Positions 1-5,812 of a stretch of DNA of 35,045 nucleotides are shown piece after piece. Within the stretch, counting starts at the first letter, position 1; each line of letters begins with the position of its first letter. The notes beneath the pieces were generated by a model, which saw nothing but the letters and a program-made list of their open reading frames with translations, had not been told where the DNA came from and ran no database searches. Location: positions 1-35,045 of the forward strand of contig JAVKSL010000022.1 in assembly GCA_039583695.1 (NCBI GenBank). The letters run 5' to 3'. A program made the translations under genes and the position numbers. The stretch is from JAVKSL01 sp039583695. Its GTDB lineage: Bacteria > Actinomycetota > Acidimicrobiia > Acidimicrobiales > JAJPHD01.

Positions 1-97
1 TCGCGAGGTCGAGAGTCATAGGTCCAGGCGGCCGGTGGTGGTAAGCAGCGTCCGTCGGCTGGTCAGGTGTCTCGTCGTCGTAGTCGAGGCCACTCAT
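1..97 (-). CDS. Partial small acidic protein, cut by window edge
   Basis: The start is ATG at 97, inside an ATGA that overlaps the TGA stop (94-96) of the gene before it, the same coupling used throughout this operon. Only 32 codons are visible; the frame is open to the window edge. The protein begins MSGLDYDDETPD and continues Pro- and His-rich. I recognise no family. It is the last visible gene of the leftward operon that starts at the promoter near 2,949. The call rests on the overlap geometry and the open frame, so function is unknown. Confidence 0.55.
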   Translation of the reverse strand, partial: MSGLDYDDETPDQPTDAAYHHRPPGPMTLDLA

Positions 98-705
98 GCG
101 GACATCGCCTCACACAGGCTCGCCCAGCGCTCGGCTGCGACAGGCGGGGGGACGTGGTTGGTCAGCTCGCAGTGGTAGTTGAGCAGCCCCTCCAGGGTGG
201 CGATGAGACGTTCCGGGGCGTAGGCGGCGCAGTAGGCGAAGGCCCCGGCGGCGTAGGCGCCGGCGTAGGCGGCGGCGTAGGCGGCGGCCTTGGCGGCGTT
301 GGCGCCGGCGTAGGCGACGTCGGTGGCGGGATCGTCCGCCCAGGCGCGGGCCGTGGCAATGGCGTTGGCACAGGCCTGACGGTCCTCCAGTCGTGTCAAG
401 TCCAAGACTGACTCGGCTAGCCAGGCGGCTAGACGCACGTCCAGGACCTGGTCGTCGGGTGCTGCGGTGCCGATACAACGCAGCAGCAGAGGCCAGAGGC
501 GCTGGCGTGACTCGTCCTCGCACAAGTCGTTTACCGTGACCACGAACTCGTTGATGACCGGATGCACGCAGTCAGGCAGGCGATCGCCCCACTTGCGGCC
601 AGTCAGCCAGGACAACATGTCCATAGCGCAGCCCTTTCCGGAGTGCTCGGGCTGGTGGCCCTTGGCGAGCATCGGGAGCCGATCCGGGATGGCGAACGTG
701 GTCAT
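94..705 (-). CDS. Hypothetical protein with Ala/Tyr-rich repeat
   Basis: 203 residues. The ATG at 705 overlaps the upstream stop as ATGA, and AAGGAG lies 7 nt before it, which fixes this start over the much longer open frame. Residues about 30-110 look like a soluble helical domain (many W, L and charged residues). Residues about 128-164 are a low-complexity run of Ala with a Tyr or Phe every third to fourth position (AYAAAYAGAYAAGAFAY), followed by a normal-looking C-terminus. Phage proteins with Ala-rich arrays of this sort are often loosely linked to Imm5-like immunity annotations because an arginine/tryptophan helix precedes the array; here LEDRQACANAIATARAW fills that place. I would not assign a function on that basis. 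Co-transcribed with small regulators and zinc-ribbon proteins. Confidence 0.8.
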   Translation of the reverse strand: MTTFAIPDRLPMLAKGHQPEHSGKGCAMDMLSWLTGRKWGDRLPDCVHPVINEFVVTVNDLCEDESRQRLWPLLLRCIGTAAPDDQVLDVRLAAWLAESVLDLTRLEDRQACANAIATARAWADDPATDVAYAGANAAKAAAYAAAYAGAYAAGAFAYCAAYAPERLIATLEGLLNYHCELTNHVPPPVAAERWASLCEAMSA

Positions 706-902
706 GGGTGGTCTCCTTGGTCGGGTGTCGGTGTCGGGTCGCCAGGAACCACCCGCAGGTGGGAGCACTGGCGGTACTTGGGTTGGCGGGCCGCCCAGCG
801 TCGGTAGCGCCGCTCGCGGGCGTGTGCCGCCAGGGTGTCGATCACGACGCCCACGACGGCCAGGACCAGTACGGTCCACATGATCTGAGCTGCGAGGCTC
901 AC
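702..902 (-). CDS. Small single-pass membrane protein
   Basis: 66 residues. GTG start at 902, in a GTGA overlap with the stop of the preceding gene. The N-terminal residues about 4-25 (AAQIMWTVLVLAVVGVVIDT) form one transmembrane helix or uncleaved signal anchor, followed by a strongly basic segment (RERRYRRWAARQ) that should stay cytoplasmic by the positive-inside rule, and a Pro/Thr/Asp tail. No recognised family. Small one-TM proteins in an early or regulatory phage operon are often superinfection or membrane effectors, but nothing here shows that. Confidence 0.72.
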   Translation of the reverse strand: MSLAAQIMWTVLVLAVVGVVIDTLAAHARERRYRRWAARQPKYRQCSHLRVVPGDPTPTPDQGDHP

Positions 903-1444
903 GACGCCACCACCGCCTTGCGGGAACAGACCACGTAGGCGCGGCGCACGCCAGGCTGCCGGGCGCTCCAGGAGCCCTCGGCCACCAGCTCACCGTCAGC
1001 ATCGACCAGAATAACCCCACTGGGGGCCTTTCCGGCGGCGGCGATCAGCTCCGCGTTGTCCACGCGGAGCTGATCGATAACGTTTCCCGTGTCGGCGTCG
1101 AGCAACATGAGGTAGCCGTCATCGCCGCCCGTGAGCCAGCTCTGTTCGGCGGTCCACACACTGACAGTGCCCGCCCAACGGCAAGAGTCACAGCGCGTTC
1201 CCGCGGGCAGCTCGTAGGCCGGGATAGCGGGCCAGGCATCGGCTGCGGGCATGTTTTCCCACCGTGCCCGCCACTCGCCGTCGTCGGCCCTGGTGATGAT
1301 CATGGGCTTAGCGCAACGGGCGCAAGCGTGCCACTCTCCATCGTCGAAGATCCATGCTATGGCATGGACCGCACGCTCCTGGTCGGACTCCGCTGCCTCG
1401 TCGTTGAGGTCCTCGTCGTCCACGATCTGCGGGTCGATGCTCAC
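899..1444 (-). CDS. Zinc-ribbon protein, paralogue of the gene at 2498-2887
   Basis: 181 residues. GTG start at 1444 in a GTGA overlap with the MerR-like gene; GGAG lies 5 nt upstream. An acidic N-terminus leads to one CxxC pair (CARC, about residue 41-44) and a second (CDSC, about residue 83-86), suggesting zinc knuckles. The C-terminal half (WTAEQ, LLDADT, then GVILVDADGELVAEGSW and QPGVRRAYV) is nearly identical to the C-terminal half of the protein at 2498-2887, at DNA level too, so the two are recent paralogues. This copy is longer at the N-terminus and has an extra VCSRKAVVAS tail. I do not recognise the family. The DADGELVAEGSW segment reads like a short beta-hairpin domain. Confidence 0.82.
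   Translation of the reverse strand: MSIDPQIVDDEDLNDEAAESDQERAVHAIAWIFDDGEWHACARCAKPMIITRADDGEWRARWENMPAADAWPAIPAYELPAGTRCDSCRWAGTVSVWTAEQSWLTGGDDGYLMLLDADTGNVIDQLRVDNAELIAAAGKAPSGVILVDADGELVAEGSWSARQPGVRRAYVVCSRKAVVAS
931..1009 (-). repeat. Direct repeat copy 2 (paralogue C-termini)
   Basis: Partner of 2503-2581, offset 1,572 bp. Two perfect blocks, of 28 nt and about 39 nt, flank a 12-nt divergent patch. Any homologous exchange between the copies would delete the HTH, DUF6011-like and MerR-like genes. Confidence 0.9.
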
Positions 1445-1848
1445 GACAACTCCTCCAGGCCGACGCGGACGCGCTCAGTGAGCGGCATCAGGGGAAGGAT
1501 GTAGCGGCCCCTGTAGAACCCGTCAGGCCGGGTGTTCGCGAGCCAGGCAACCCCGTTCGACCACACCAGGTCCAGGTAGGACTCGCGCTCCGGCACCTCA
1601 AAGATCGCCTTGGCAGCGGTGGTGGCAGCCGAGACGGCCAGCCCGTCGGCGATCATCGCCATGATGGCGGCTATCCGCAGCACGTCGAGGGCGGAGTACA
1701 GCGCCTTGTAGCCGGAGCCCTTCCGCGCTACCAGCGACGGACTGATGCCAAACTCGCTGTCCCAGTACAACAGGCAGCGGTAGCTGACGCCCGTTACCGT
1801 CATGACTTGGGGCGCCCGCCAGCCCTGCTCGGTGACCGTGGTCGTCAT
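1441..1848 (-). CDS. MerR-like HTH DNA-binding protein
   Basis: 135 residues. ATG at 1848 overlaps the upstream stop as ATGA. The N-terminal half fits a MerR-type winged helix: APQVMTVTGVSYRCLLYWD is the helix-turn-helix with the tyrosine/tryptophan-aspartate signature, followed by a wing (ARKGSGYKALYS) and the LDVLRIAAIMAMIADGL helix. The C-terminal half, ending LTERVRVGLEELS, lacks a recognisable effector domain and is too short for a classical sensor. Phage MerR-like proteins of this size often act as excisionase-like or replication-initiation DNA binders rather than metal sensors. It belongs to the operon of small regulators here. DNA binding is a confident family-level inference; the target is unknown. 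Confidence 0.82.
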   Translation of the reverse strand: MTTTVTEQGWRAPQVMTVTGVSYRCLLYWDSEFGISPSLVARKGSGYKALYSALDVLRIAAIMAMIADGLAVSAATTAAKAIFEVPERESYLDLVWSNGVAWLANTRPDGFYRGRYILPLMPLTERVRVGLEELS

Positions 1849-2126
1849 GACTGACCACCGCCTACCTGCTTCCAGCATTCGGGACCCACGCAGCGGGCGA
1901 CGCTCACCGGGTCGCTGAGGAGGGCGCCGCAGATCCGGCAGCGGCCCACCAGCACGGCGCGGTAGCGCTCGGCTTGGGCTTCGAGGTGGTCGAGTCGGGC
2001 GAGGATGCTCGCCTGTGCGGTCCGGGACATCTCGCCGTCGTCCGCTGCGAGCGTGGCCAGCAACTGGTCGCCGGCACTGATGGCGTAGGCCAGGCGCTGT
2101 CTTGCCTGGGTGGGGGTTAGGTTCAT
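1845..2126 (-). CDS. DUF6011-like treble-clef cysteine protein
   Basis: 93 residues from ATG 2126, which has GGAGG 9 nt upstream. A GTG at 2210, in GTGA overlap with the repressor stop, would add 28 residues of poor-looking His/Pro/Arg sequence, so I prefer 2126, but coupling from the GTG is possible. A helical N-terminal part (TPTQARQRLAYAISAGDQLL) precedes the C-terminal cysteine motif CRICGALLSDPVSVARCVGPECW, which matches the short DUF6011-type zinc motif (CxxCG...L.DP.S...GxGPxC) found in phage and actinobacterial proteins. One usual glycine is replaced (ARCVGPEC). It probably binds zinc; biochemical role unknown. The stop overlaps the MerR-like start. Confidence 0.8.
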   Translation of the reverse strand: MNLTPTQARQRLAYAISAGDQLLATLAADDGEMSRTAQASILARLDHLEAQAERYRAVLVGRCRICGALLSDPVSVARCVGPECWKQVGGGQS

Positions 2127-2206
2127 TTCGGCGCACCTCCATGCGCTTGTAGGCGGGCCAGCGTTCGAGCGCTTGGCCTGCCGCGGGTGGGTGTGGGTGA
2201 TGGTGT

Positions 2207-2443
2207 TCACGACGCTCGTACTTCACGCTCGGCCGCGGCAGGGTCCTCAGGACCGAGCAGGGACAAGAGGGGGCACTTGAGGGCCTCCGCCAACTGGCGA
2301 ATGAGACGCGGAGGGGCCGCACGGCGGCCCGACTCAATGTTGGAGAGGTGACCAGAACTGATCCCCACCAACCTGGCCAGGTCGCCAGCCGAGACACCCC
2401 GGTCCTGGCGGATGGTGCGTACTGCTTCGGGGTTGATCCTCAT
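2207..2443 (-). CDS. Cro/CI-type HTH (XRE) repressor, probably leaderless
   Basis: 78 residues. Residues about 4-58 are a complete XRE helix-turn-helix: VRTIRQDRGVSAGDLARLV, then GISSGHLSNIESGRR, then PRLIRQLAEAL. The remaining 20 residues are too few for a CI oligomerisation/autocleavage domain, so it resembles a Cro or a small immunity-type repressor. The ATG at 2443 lies only 6 nt after a TATACT -10 box (2450-2455) with TTGACA at 2473-2478, so the mRNA should start at or within a base or two of the ATG. A longer upstream frame exists but runs through the promoter. Likely controls this operon and perhaps the neighbouring promoters. Confidence 0.92.
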   Translation of the reverse strand: MRINPEAVRTIRQDRGVSAGDLARLVGISSGHLSNIESGRRAAPPRLIRQLAEALKCPLLSLLGPEDPAAAEREVRAS

Positions 2444-2449
2444 TCTATC

Positions 2450-2478
2450 AGTATACGACAAGATCCGAAACCTGTCAA
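2450..2478 (-). promoter_or_regulatory. Sigma70-type promoter of the XRE gene
   Basis: On the minus strand, TTGACA (2473-2478) and TATACT (2450-2455) are separated by exactly 17 bp. The -35 is perfect and the -10 differs from TATAAT at one base. The expected transcription start falls on or next to the A of the ATG at 2443, predicting a leaderless message. It lies between the stop of the 2498 gene and the repressor. Confidence 0.88.
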
Positions 2479-2497
2479 GGGCGGTTGGGCGCACAGC

Positions 2498-2887
2498 TCA
2501 GCCCACGTAGGCGCGGCGCACGCCAGGCTGGCTTGCGTCCCAGGAGCCCTCGGCCACCAGCTCACCGTCAGCATCGACCAGGATCACGCCGCCGTCTGCG
2601 GTGGCGCTGGCGACGACCAGCTCGCTGTCGTGGGCCGAGAGTGCTCGGATGAGCTCGTTCGTGTCGGCGTCGAGCAGCTCGGCGCAGTCGGCGGTCGAGA
2701 GCCACTCGTGCTGCTCGGCCGTCCATACGGTGATGACGCCGGCGGCCAGGCAACCCTCGCAGCACGTGCCCGGGCTTGGCTCGGACACTCCGTCGCCGTG
2801 GACGTGGTTCGGGGCCTCGTTGATGGTGGTGTCGGTGGTGTCGGTGGTGTTGTCGGTGGTGTTGGTGGTGTCGGTGGTGTTGGGCAT
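2498..2887 (-). CDS. Asp/Thr-rich zinc-ribbon protein, first gene of leftward operon
   Basis: 129 residues. ATG at 2887 has GAGGAGG 6 nt upstream, and the predicted transcription start is about 27 nt upstream, which excludes the longer frame. The first 21 residues are a Thr/Asn/Asp run (TTDTTNTTDNTTDTTDTT), encoded by GGT-rich repeated DNA. A zinc-knuckle-like CCEGC follows at about residue 43-47. The rest (VWTAEQ, LLDADT, GVILVDADGELVAEGSW, QPGVRRAYVG) is paralogous to the protein at 899-1444. It is the first product from a near-consensus promoter, so it is likely to be made early and strongly. Family unknown to me. Confidence 0.85.
   Translation of the reverse strand: MPNTTDTTNTTDNTTDTTDTTINEAPNHVHGDGVSEPSPGTCCEGCLAAGVITVWTAEQHEWLSTADCAELLDADTNELIRALSAHDSELVVASATADGGVILVDADGELVAEGSWDASQPGVRRAYVG
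2503..2581 (-). repeat. Direct repeat copy 1 (paralogue C-termini)
   Basis: 79 nt matching 931-1009 in the same orientation with five differences counted by eye, all in one 12-nt patch. It codes for the shared DADGELVAEGSW...QPGVRRAYV segment. Such nucleotide identity between the two genes implies recent duplication or gene conversion. Confidence 0.9.
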
Positions 2888-2920
2888 GATGTGCCTCCTC
2901 GGTAGTGGACTCCTACTAAC

Positions 2921-2949
2921 AGTATAGTCGGCCCATTGCGCCGTGTCAA
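2921..2949 (-). promoter_or_regulatory. Near-consensus leftward promoter of regulatory operon
   Basis: Minus-strand TTGACA (2944-2949), 17-bp spacer, TATACT (2921-2926). Both hexamers are identical to those of the XRE promoter. Expected start near 2914, giving a leader of about 27 nt with a strong GAGGAGG ribosome binding site before the 2887 ATG. The octamer CTACTAAC (plus strand, 2913-2920) lies at the predicted start point and recurs at 3064-3071 in the rightward promoter. Confidence 0.92.
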
Positions 2950-2973
2950 CCCCTAGAGCGGCTTTTTTTCGGG

Positions 2974-2993
2974 AACAAATGGGCAAACGCCCA
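2974..2993 (-). terminator. Weak leftward hairpin terminator or insulator
   Basis: On the minus strand, TGGGC-GTTT-GCCCA (2980-2993) forms a 5-bp hairpin followed by TTTGTT (2974-2979). It sits about 25 nt upstream of the strong leftward promoter and would help stop late transcripts entering the regulatory operon. The stem is short, so efficiency is uncertain. Confidence 0.45.
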
Positions 2994-3084
2994 GATAAAC
3001 CGCTTGATCGACTCGGAGCCGTCAGGTGACGCTCAAGCGCCTACAGGCGGTCGTGGCAGCACTCTACTAACGACACGGGGCGCC

Positions 3085-3093
3085 TGGTATGAT
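3085..3093 (+). promoter_or_regulatory. Extended -10 rightward promoter
   Basis: TGGTATGAT contains TGN followed by TATGAT (3088-3093), a good extended -10. The -35 position (3065-3070) has no TTGACA but overlaps CTACTAAC (3064-3071), an octamer shared with the leftward promoter. The expected start is near 3100, about 15 nt before the lipoprotein ATG. Further upstream (3001-3049) lie a 7-bp inverted repeat (CGCTTGA...TCAAGCG) and a small hairpin. Confidence 0.65.
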
Positions 3094-3114
3094 GCGCCCG
3101 GCAGAGGAGCCGAC

Positions 3115-3414
3115 ATGAGACATGCCGTGTGGCGCATCGTAGGGGTGGCATTGGTGGCGATCCTGGTGGCGTCGTGCGCGGTCCAGCCCGGCGGCGGCGG
3201 CAAGGGGACCACCGTTGCACCACCGACGACCACCGCCGCGGGCGCCTGGCGAGCCCACCGACGCCAAAATGCCCCGCCCATCGTCTGGAGGGGCCAGAGC
3301 GACGGACGGGGCGAGTTGGGCTACATGACAGCGTGCTGGCGAGCTACCTCACCGGGTGTGCGTGCACCACGACGTTGCCGCCCGTGCCGGCGAGCAGGCC
3401 GATCAGATCGGTGA
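3115..3414 (+). CDS. Putative small lipoprotein on the plus strand
   Basis: 99 residues as written. The ATG at 3115 has GAGGAG 5 nt upstream and an extended -10 promoter just before that. The N-terminus is a textbook lipoprotein signal: MRHAVWR, a hydrophobic core IVGVALVAILVAS, and Cys in the lipobox LVASC (residue 21), then a Gly/Thr/Pro linker (PGGGGKG, APPTTT). After about residue 43 the sequence turns into Arg/Cys-rich text typical of a wrong frame, while the +1-shifted frame reads APGEPTDAKMPRPS and stops at 3328, so either the C-terminus is short or unusual, or a frameshift is present. The 3' part runs over the leftward terminator and the end of the convergent gene at 3344. Phage lipoproteins of this size are known as superinfection-exclusion proteins; here that is only inference. 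Confidence 0.55.
   Translation: MRHAVWRIVGVALVAILVASCAVQPGGGGKGTTVAPPTTTAAGAWRAHRRQNAPPIVWRGQSDGRGELGYMTACWRATSPGVRAPRRCRPCRRAGRSDR
3266..3312 (-). terminator. Rho-independent terminator of the late operon
   Basis: On the minus strand GCCCCG (3307-3312) pairs with CGGGGC (3271-3276), enclosing an inner hairpin TCTGG/CCAGA (3284-3298), and is followed by ATTTTG (3265-3270). It lies about 30 nt after the stop of the last late gene (3344), where the leftward structural operon should end. Confidence 0.65.
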
Positions 3415-3676
3415 TAGCAGCCTTGGCGGCGGGGTCGGTGATCGAGCCGGTGCTGATTGCCCCCAGCGCGGCCACGAAGTCGGCCTGAGCTGTGACGTCG
3501 GGCGAAGGGGGCCGTGGCCGAGCAGCCGGCGGGGTCCAGGTCTCACCGGAGAGCGTGAATCCGGGACCGACCTCATCGGGCGCTGCGGTCCAGCCCTGGG
3601 AAGTGGCGTAGGCCGCTTCTGCTTCAACTACATTCTCGCAGAGGCCGACCGGGGTGAGGATTGCGTAGCGGGACAT
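3344..3676 (-). CDS. Small tail-fibre-associated protein
   Basis: 110 residues. ATG at 3676 overlaps the stop of the glycine-rich fibre gene as TAATG. The N-terminus (YAILTPVGLCENVVEAEAAY, then GWTAAPDEVGPGFTLSGETW) resembles the short beta-rich domain found in tail fibre assembly proteins and fibre tips, in which a residue-by-residue hint of aildxxGxVxNxI, GW, xGpG and W is conserved. A Pro-rich linker leads to an Ala-rich helix. As the gene directly downstream of a fibre it could be a fibre chaperone or a small attachment protein. It is the last gene of the late operon. Confidence 0.75.
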   Translation of the reverse strand: MSRYAILTPVGLCENVVEAEAAYATSQGWTAAPDEVGPGFTLSGETWTPPAARPRPPSPDVTAQADFVAALGAISTGSITDPAAKAAITDLIGLLAGTGGNVVVHAHPVR

Positions 3677-5205
3677 TATGCGGCACCCCTTCCGATTCGG
3701 ACAACTACTTGGCCGTTACCACCCGCCGCACCATTACCGCCCGTACCACCCGGCGCTCCTGCGCCACCACCACCGCCGCCACCACCAGGTAATACCGTAG
3801 TGGGAGCGTTTAGTCCGTTCACGGTGGCGGATTGGCCCATGGCGGGTGCATTCCAGTCCGACAAAGTAGGTGCTGGTACGACCCCGCCGCCTAGAGTGGA
3901 GGTAGCATTACCGCCTTGGAAGCCTCCCCGACTATTCCCCACGCCTACCGGCGGCGCAGTAACGTACATAGGACTGCCACTACCGGGCCATAGCGCCTCA
4001 AAAGAAGTCATGTTGGGTAGGGTGGCTCCTTGCTCACCATAGGGCATCGCGGGGGGGGGAGTGGTACTATTCCCGGCCTGTAATTGATAAGTCCCATTAC
4101 CGCCGTGAGCGGAGAATGATAGCACCCCGGCAATGGTTATTGTGGTTTGTCCACCGTAACTGCCTGCCGTGCCACTATTGCCATTGACAGCACCGCCCGT
4201 ACCACCACTACCGCCAGCGCCGGGCGCAATGGCCCAAACTTGACCAGGGGTAACGGCTATGTCATCTTCGACGTATAACCCTTGCGCTGCGCCGGGACTA
4301 CCTGCCTGATTGGTGACGCCACCGGTAGTTAGCGCTGTAGCACCTCCTTGACCACCGCCGCCCCCACCTAACCCCCGTCTAGAGGCCCTAACCGCCCCTG
4401 CGGGGACGGTCCAGTTCTGGCTTGTGGTAAACAGCAGCGGCGCTATCTCGTACCCGACCGTGCGCCATCCGATGCCATCGCTGCGGACCCGATGCACGTC
4501 GCCAGGGTTGAACAGCGCACCGTTGACCGCTGCTCCGTCGATGACCTGTGATGCACCGCCGACGACAGCGGGGATGATCGCCACAGCCGGGGCAATGGTG
4601 GGGGCGGCCAGCGCCGGGCCGTCCTGTAGGACCTCGACCAGGGCGCCCTTGCACTCGGTGGCGTCGGGCAGCGTGGCGTTGATGACGATACCAGCAGCGG
4701 GGTTGGCGAGGACGAGCTGCGAGTTCGGCGTAAGGGTGGCCGATGCCGTGATGGTAACGATGGTTAGCGTCCCCGGCTGCCCTGCTGGCCCTGCTGGCCC
4801 TGCTGGCCCTGCTGGCCCTGCTGGCCCTGCTGGCCCTGCTGGCCCCAAGCCATAGCTGATCCCACCCGGAGACGCCGGGGTGATCTCGGACAGGTCGATG
4901 CCGGTCGAGCCTGCCGTGTAGGGGATCACGATGGCGTACGTGCGTGAGGCGACCCCGGTGATGTTCTCCTGCACCACGTAGGACAGCCCGGTCGGCATGG
5001 TCGTCGGGTCGTTGGTGGCGTAGAGTTTGAAGCCGGCGGGCAGCTGCCCGGCACTGGTGAGCGTGACCGTGATGGGGATCGGTTCGCGGATGGTCGGAGG
5101 CGACGCGAGGTCGGACATGACGGCCGCGAGGGTGAACGTGACGCTGCCCGAGGCCGGCTGGCCGTTCAGGGTGTAGGTCGCGGTGACCGCTACGAGGGTG
5201 GCCAT
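3676..5205 (-). CDS. Tail fibre/surface protein with collagen-like repeat and glycine-rich C-terminus
   Basis: 509 residues from ATG 5205 (AAGGAG 5 nt upstream); the longer frame upstream reads through the neighbour's 3' end and is rejected. Residues 1-120 form a beta-rich domain (TATYTLNGQPASGSVTFTL, YAIVIPYTAG). Residues about 121-145 are a collagen-like stretch of seven Gly-Pro-Ala triplets ending GQPG. A beta-rich middle domain (to about 290) ends in LLFTTSQNWTVPAGAVRAS and opens into a long glycine-rich region with GGGGGGQGG blocks, ending in GGNGQVVVRIG. The TVPAG...GGGG arrangement and the final GGxGxVxVxW-like strand are typical of phage glycine-rich receptor-binding or adhesin proteins. 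The collagen repeat probably trimerises the fibre. Exposed on the virion. Confidence 0.85.
   Translation of the reverse strand: MATLVAVTATYTLNGQPASGSVTFTLAAVMSDLASPPTIREPIPITVTLTSAGQLPAGFKLYATNDPTTMPTGLSYVVQENITGVASRTYAIVIPYTAGSTGIDLSEITPASPGGISYGLGPAGPAGPAGPAGPAGPAGPAGQPGTLTIVTITASATLTPNSQLVLANPAAGIVINATLPDATECKGALVEVLQDGPALAAPTIAPAVAIIPAVVGGASQVIDGAAVNGALFNPGDVHRVRSDGIGWRTVGYEIAPLLFTTSQNWTVPAGAVRASRRGLGGGGGGQGGATALTTGGVTNQAGSPGAAQGLYVEDDIAVTPGQVWAIAPGAGGSGGTGGAVNGNSGTAGSYGGQTTITIAGVLSFSAHGGNGTYQLQAGNSTTPPPAMPYGEQGATLPNMTSFEALWPGSGSPMYVTAPPVGVGNSRGGFQGGNATSTLGGGVVPAPTLSDWNAPAMGQSATVNGLNAPTTVLPGGGGGGGGAGAPGGTGGNGAAGGNGQVVVRIGRGAA
4780..4842 (-). repeat. Collagen-like 9-nt repeat, seven perfect copies
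   Basis: Seven identical, uninterrupted copies of CCCTGCTGG (plus strand), coding Gly-Pro-Ala triplets in the fibre protein. The lack of synonymous drift suggests recent expansion and easy length variation. Confidence 0.95.
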
Positions 5206-5219
5206 CAAGACTCCTTGGG

Positions 5220-5636
5220 TTAGTAGGGCTCGACTTTGATCACGCGGCGCCCGTAGTCGATGGCTGCCGCGCAGCTGGGCATCCAAATGTCGAGGTCGGT
5301 AGCACCCGGCGCCGAACGGTCCTCGATGACGACGACCGAGCCCGCTTCGGGGCCGGAGGTGATGAGCAGCCGGGTGCCGAAGGCGTAGCCGTCCGCCGCA
5401 GCCGCGCCTACGTGGGTGCGCTGCCCGTCGGCCATCGTTCCCGTCTCGCAGTAGGCCGTCGAGTCGAGCGTCACCGCGGGGCGGGACGGCACCGGTGGCC
5501 TCGGTGATCGGCGCGGCGGTGTCGAGTGACGGTGCACGCTTCGCTGACTAGCAGCCTGGCGTGACGGGGCGTGGGTGAGGGTCGAGCACAGGCTGAGGAT
5601 CATCATCACGATCAGCACTAGCACCTGGCCGATCAA
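5220..5636 (-). CDS. Exported 3D-domain (double-psi beta-barrel) protein, putative cell-wall lytic enzyme
   Basis: 138 residues. TTG start at 5636 in a TTGA overlap with the upstream stop; no good ribosome binding site, so translation is probably coupled. Residues 1-25 (IGQVLVLIVMMILSLCSTL) are a signal peptide or anchor, followed by an Arg/Pro/Ser linker. The C-terminal 85 residues match a 3D/RlpA-like barrel: TAYCETG, DG, G..AADGYAFGTRLLI, VVVIEDRSA, the three-aspartate hint DLDIWM and AIDYGRRVIKV. 3D domains in MltA-like and phage-associated proteins act on peptidoglycan glycan strands. Position beside lysis and membrane genes agrees. Enzyme activity is inferred from the family, not shown. 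Confidence 0.78.
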   Translation of the reverse strand: MIGQVLVLIVMMILSLCSTLTHAPSRQAASQRSVHRHSTPPRRSPRPPVPSRPAVTLDSTAYCETGTMADGQRTHVGAAAADGYAFGTRLLITSGPEAGSVVVIEDRSAPGATDLDIWMPSCAAAIDYGRRVIKVEPY

Positions 5637-5812
5637 GGCAACAACGCCTGTCTTAGTGCCAGGGAGGCGAGGCCACCTGCTACGAGGCTGGTCACCGATG
5701 TTTCGGTGGCGATGGCGCCGAAGTGCCGGGCAGGAGCGGCACGAGGTCGGGGTCGCCGAAGTCGATCACCAGTTTGTCGTGCTATGTATTGGGCCAACGC
5801 GTCATTGTCCAT
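5633..5812 (-). CDS. Small hypothetical protein of lysis region
   Basis: 59 residues from ATG 5812, which overlaps the 3' end of the preceding gene by 11 nt and has AAGGA 8 nt upstream. A basic Arg/Pro middle (RLRRPRPRAAPAR) is followed by a mildly hydrophobic segment (TSVTSLVAGGLASLALRQ) that could be a short membrane helix. Its stop overlaps the TTG of the 3D-domain gene. No family recognised. Its place between membrane proteins suggests an accessory lysis or holin-like role, which is speculative. Confidence 0.6.
   Translation of the reverse strand: MDNDALAQYIARQTGDRLRRPRPRAAPARHFGAIATETSVTSLVAGGLASLALRQALLP

Noticed and set aside
3033..3281. Minus-strand ORFs opposite the lipoprotein (to 3281)
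   Set aside because: They lie downstream of the late terminator, lack ribosome binding sites and read as Arg/Pro-rich shadow.
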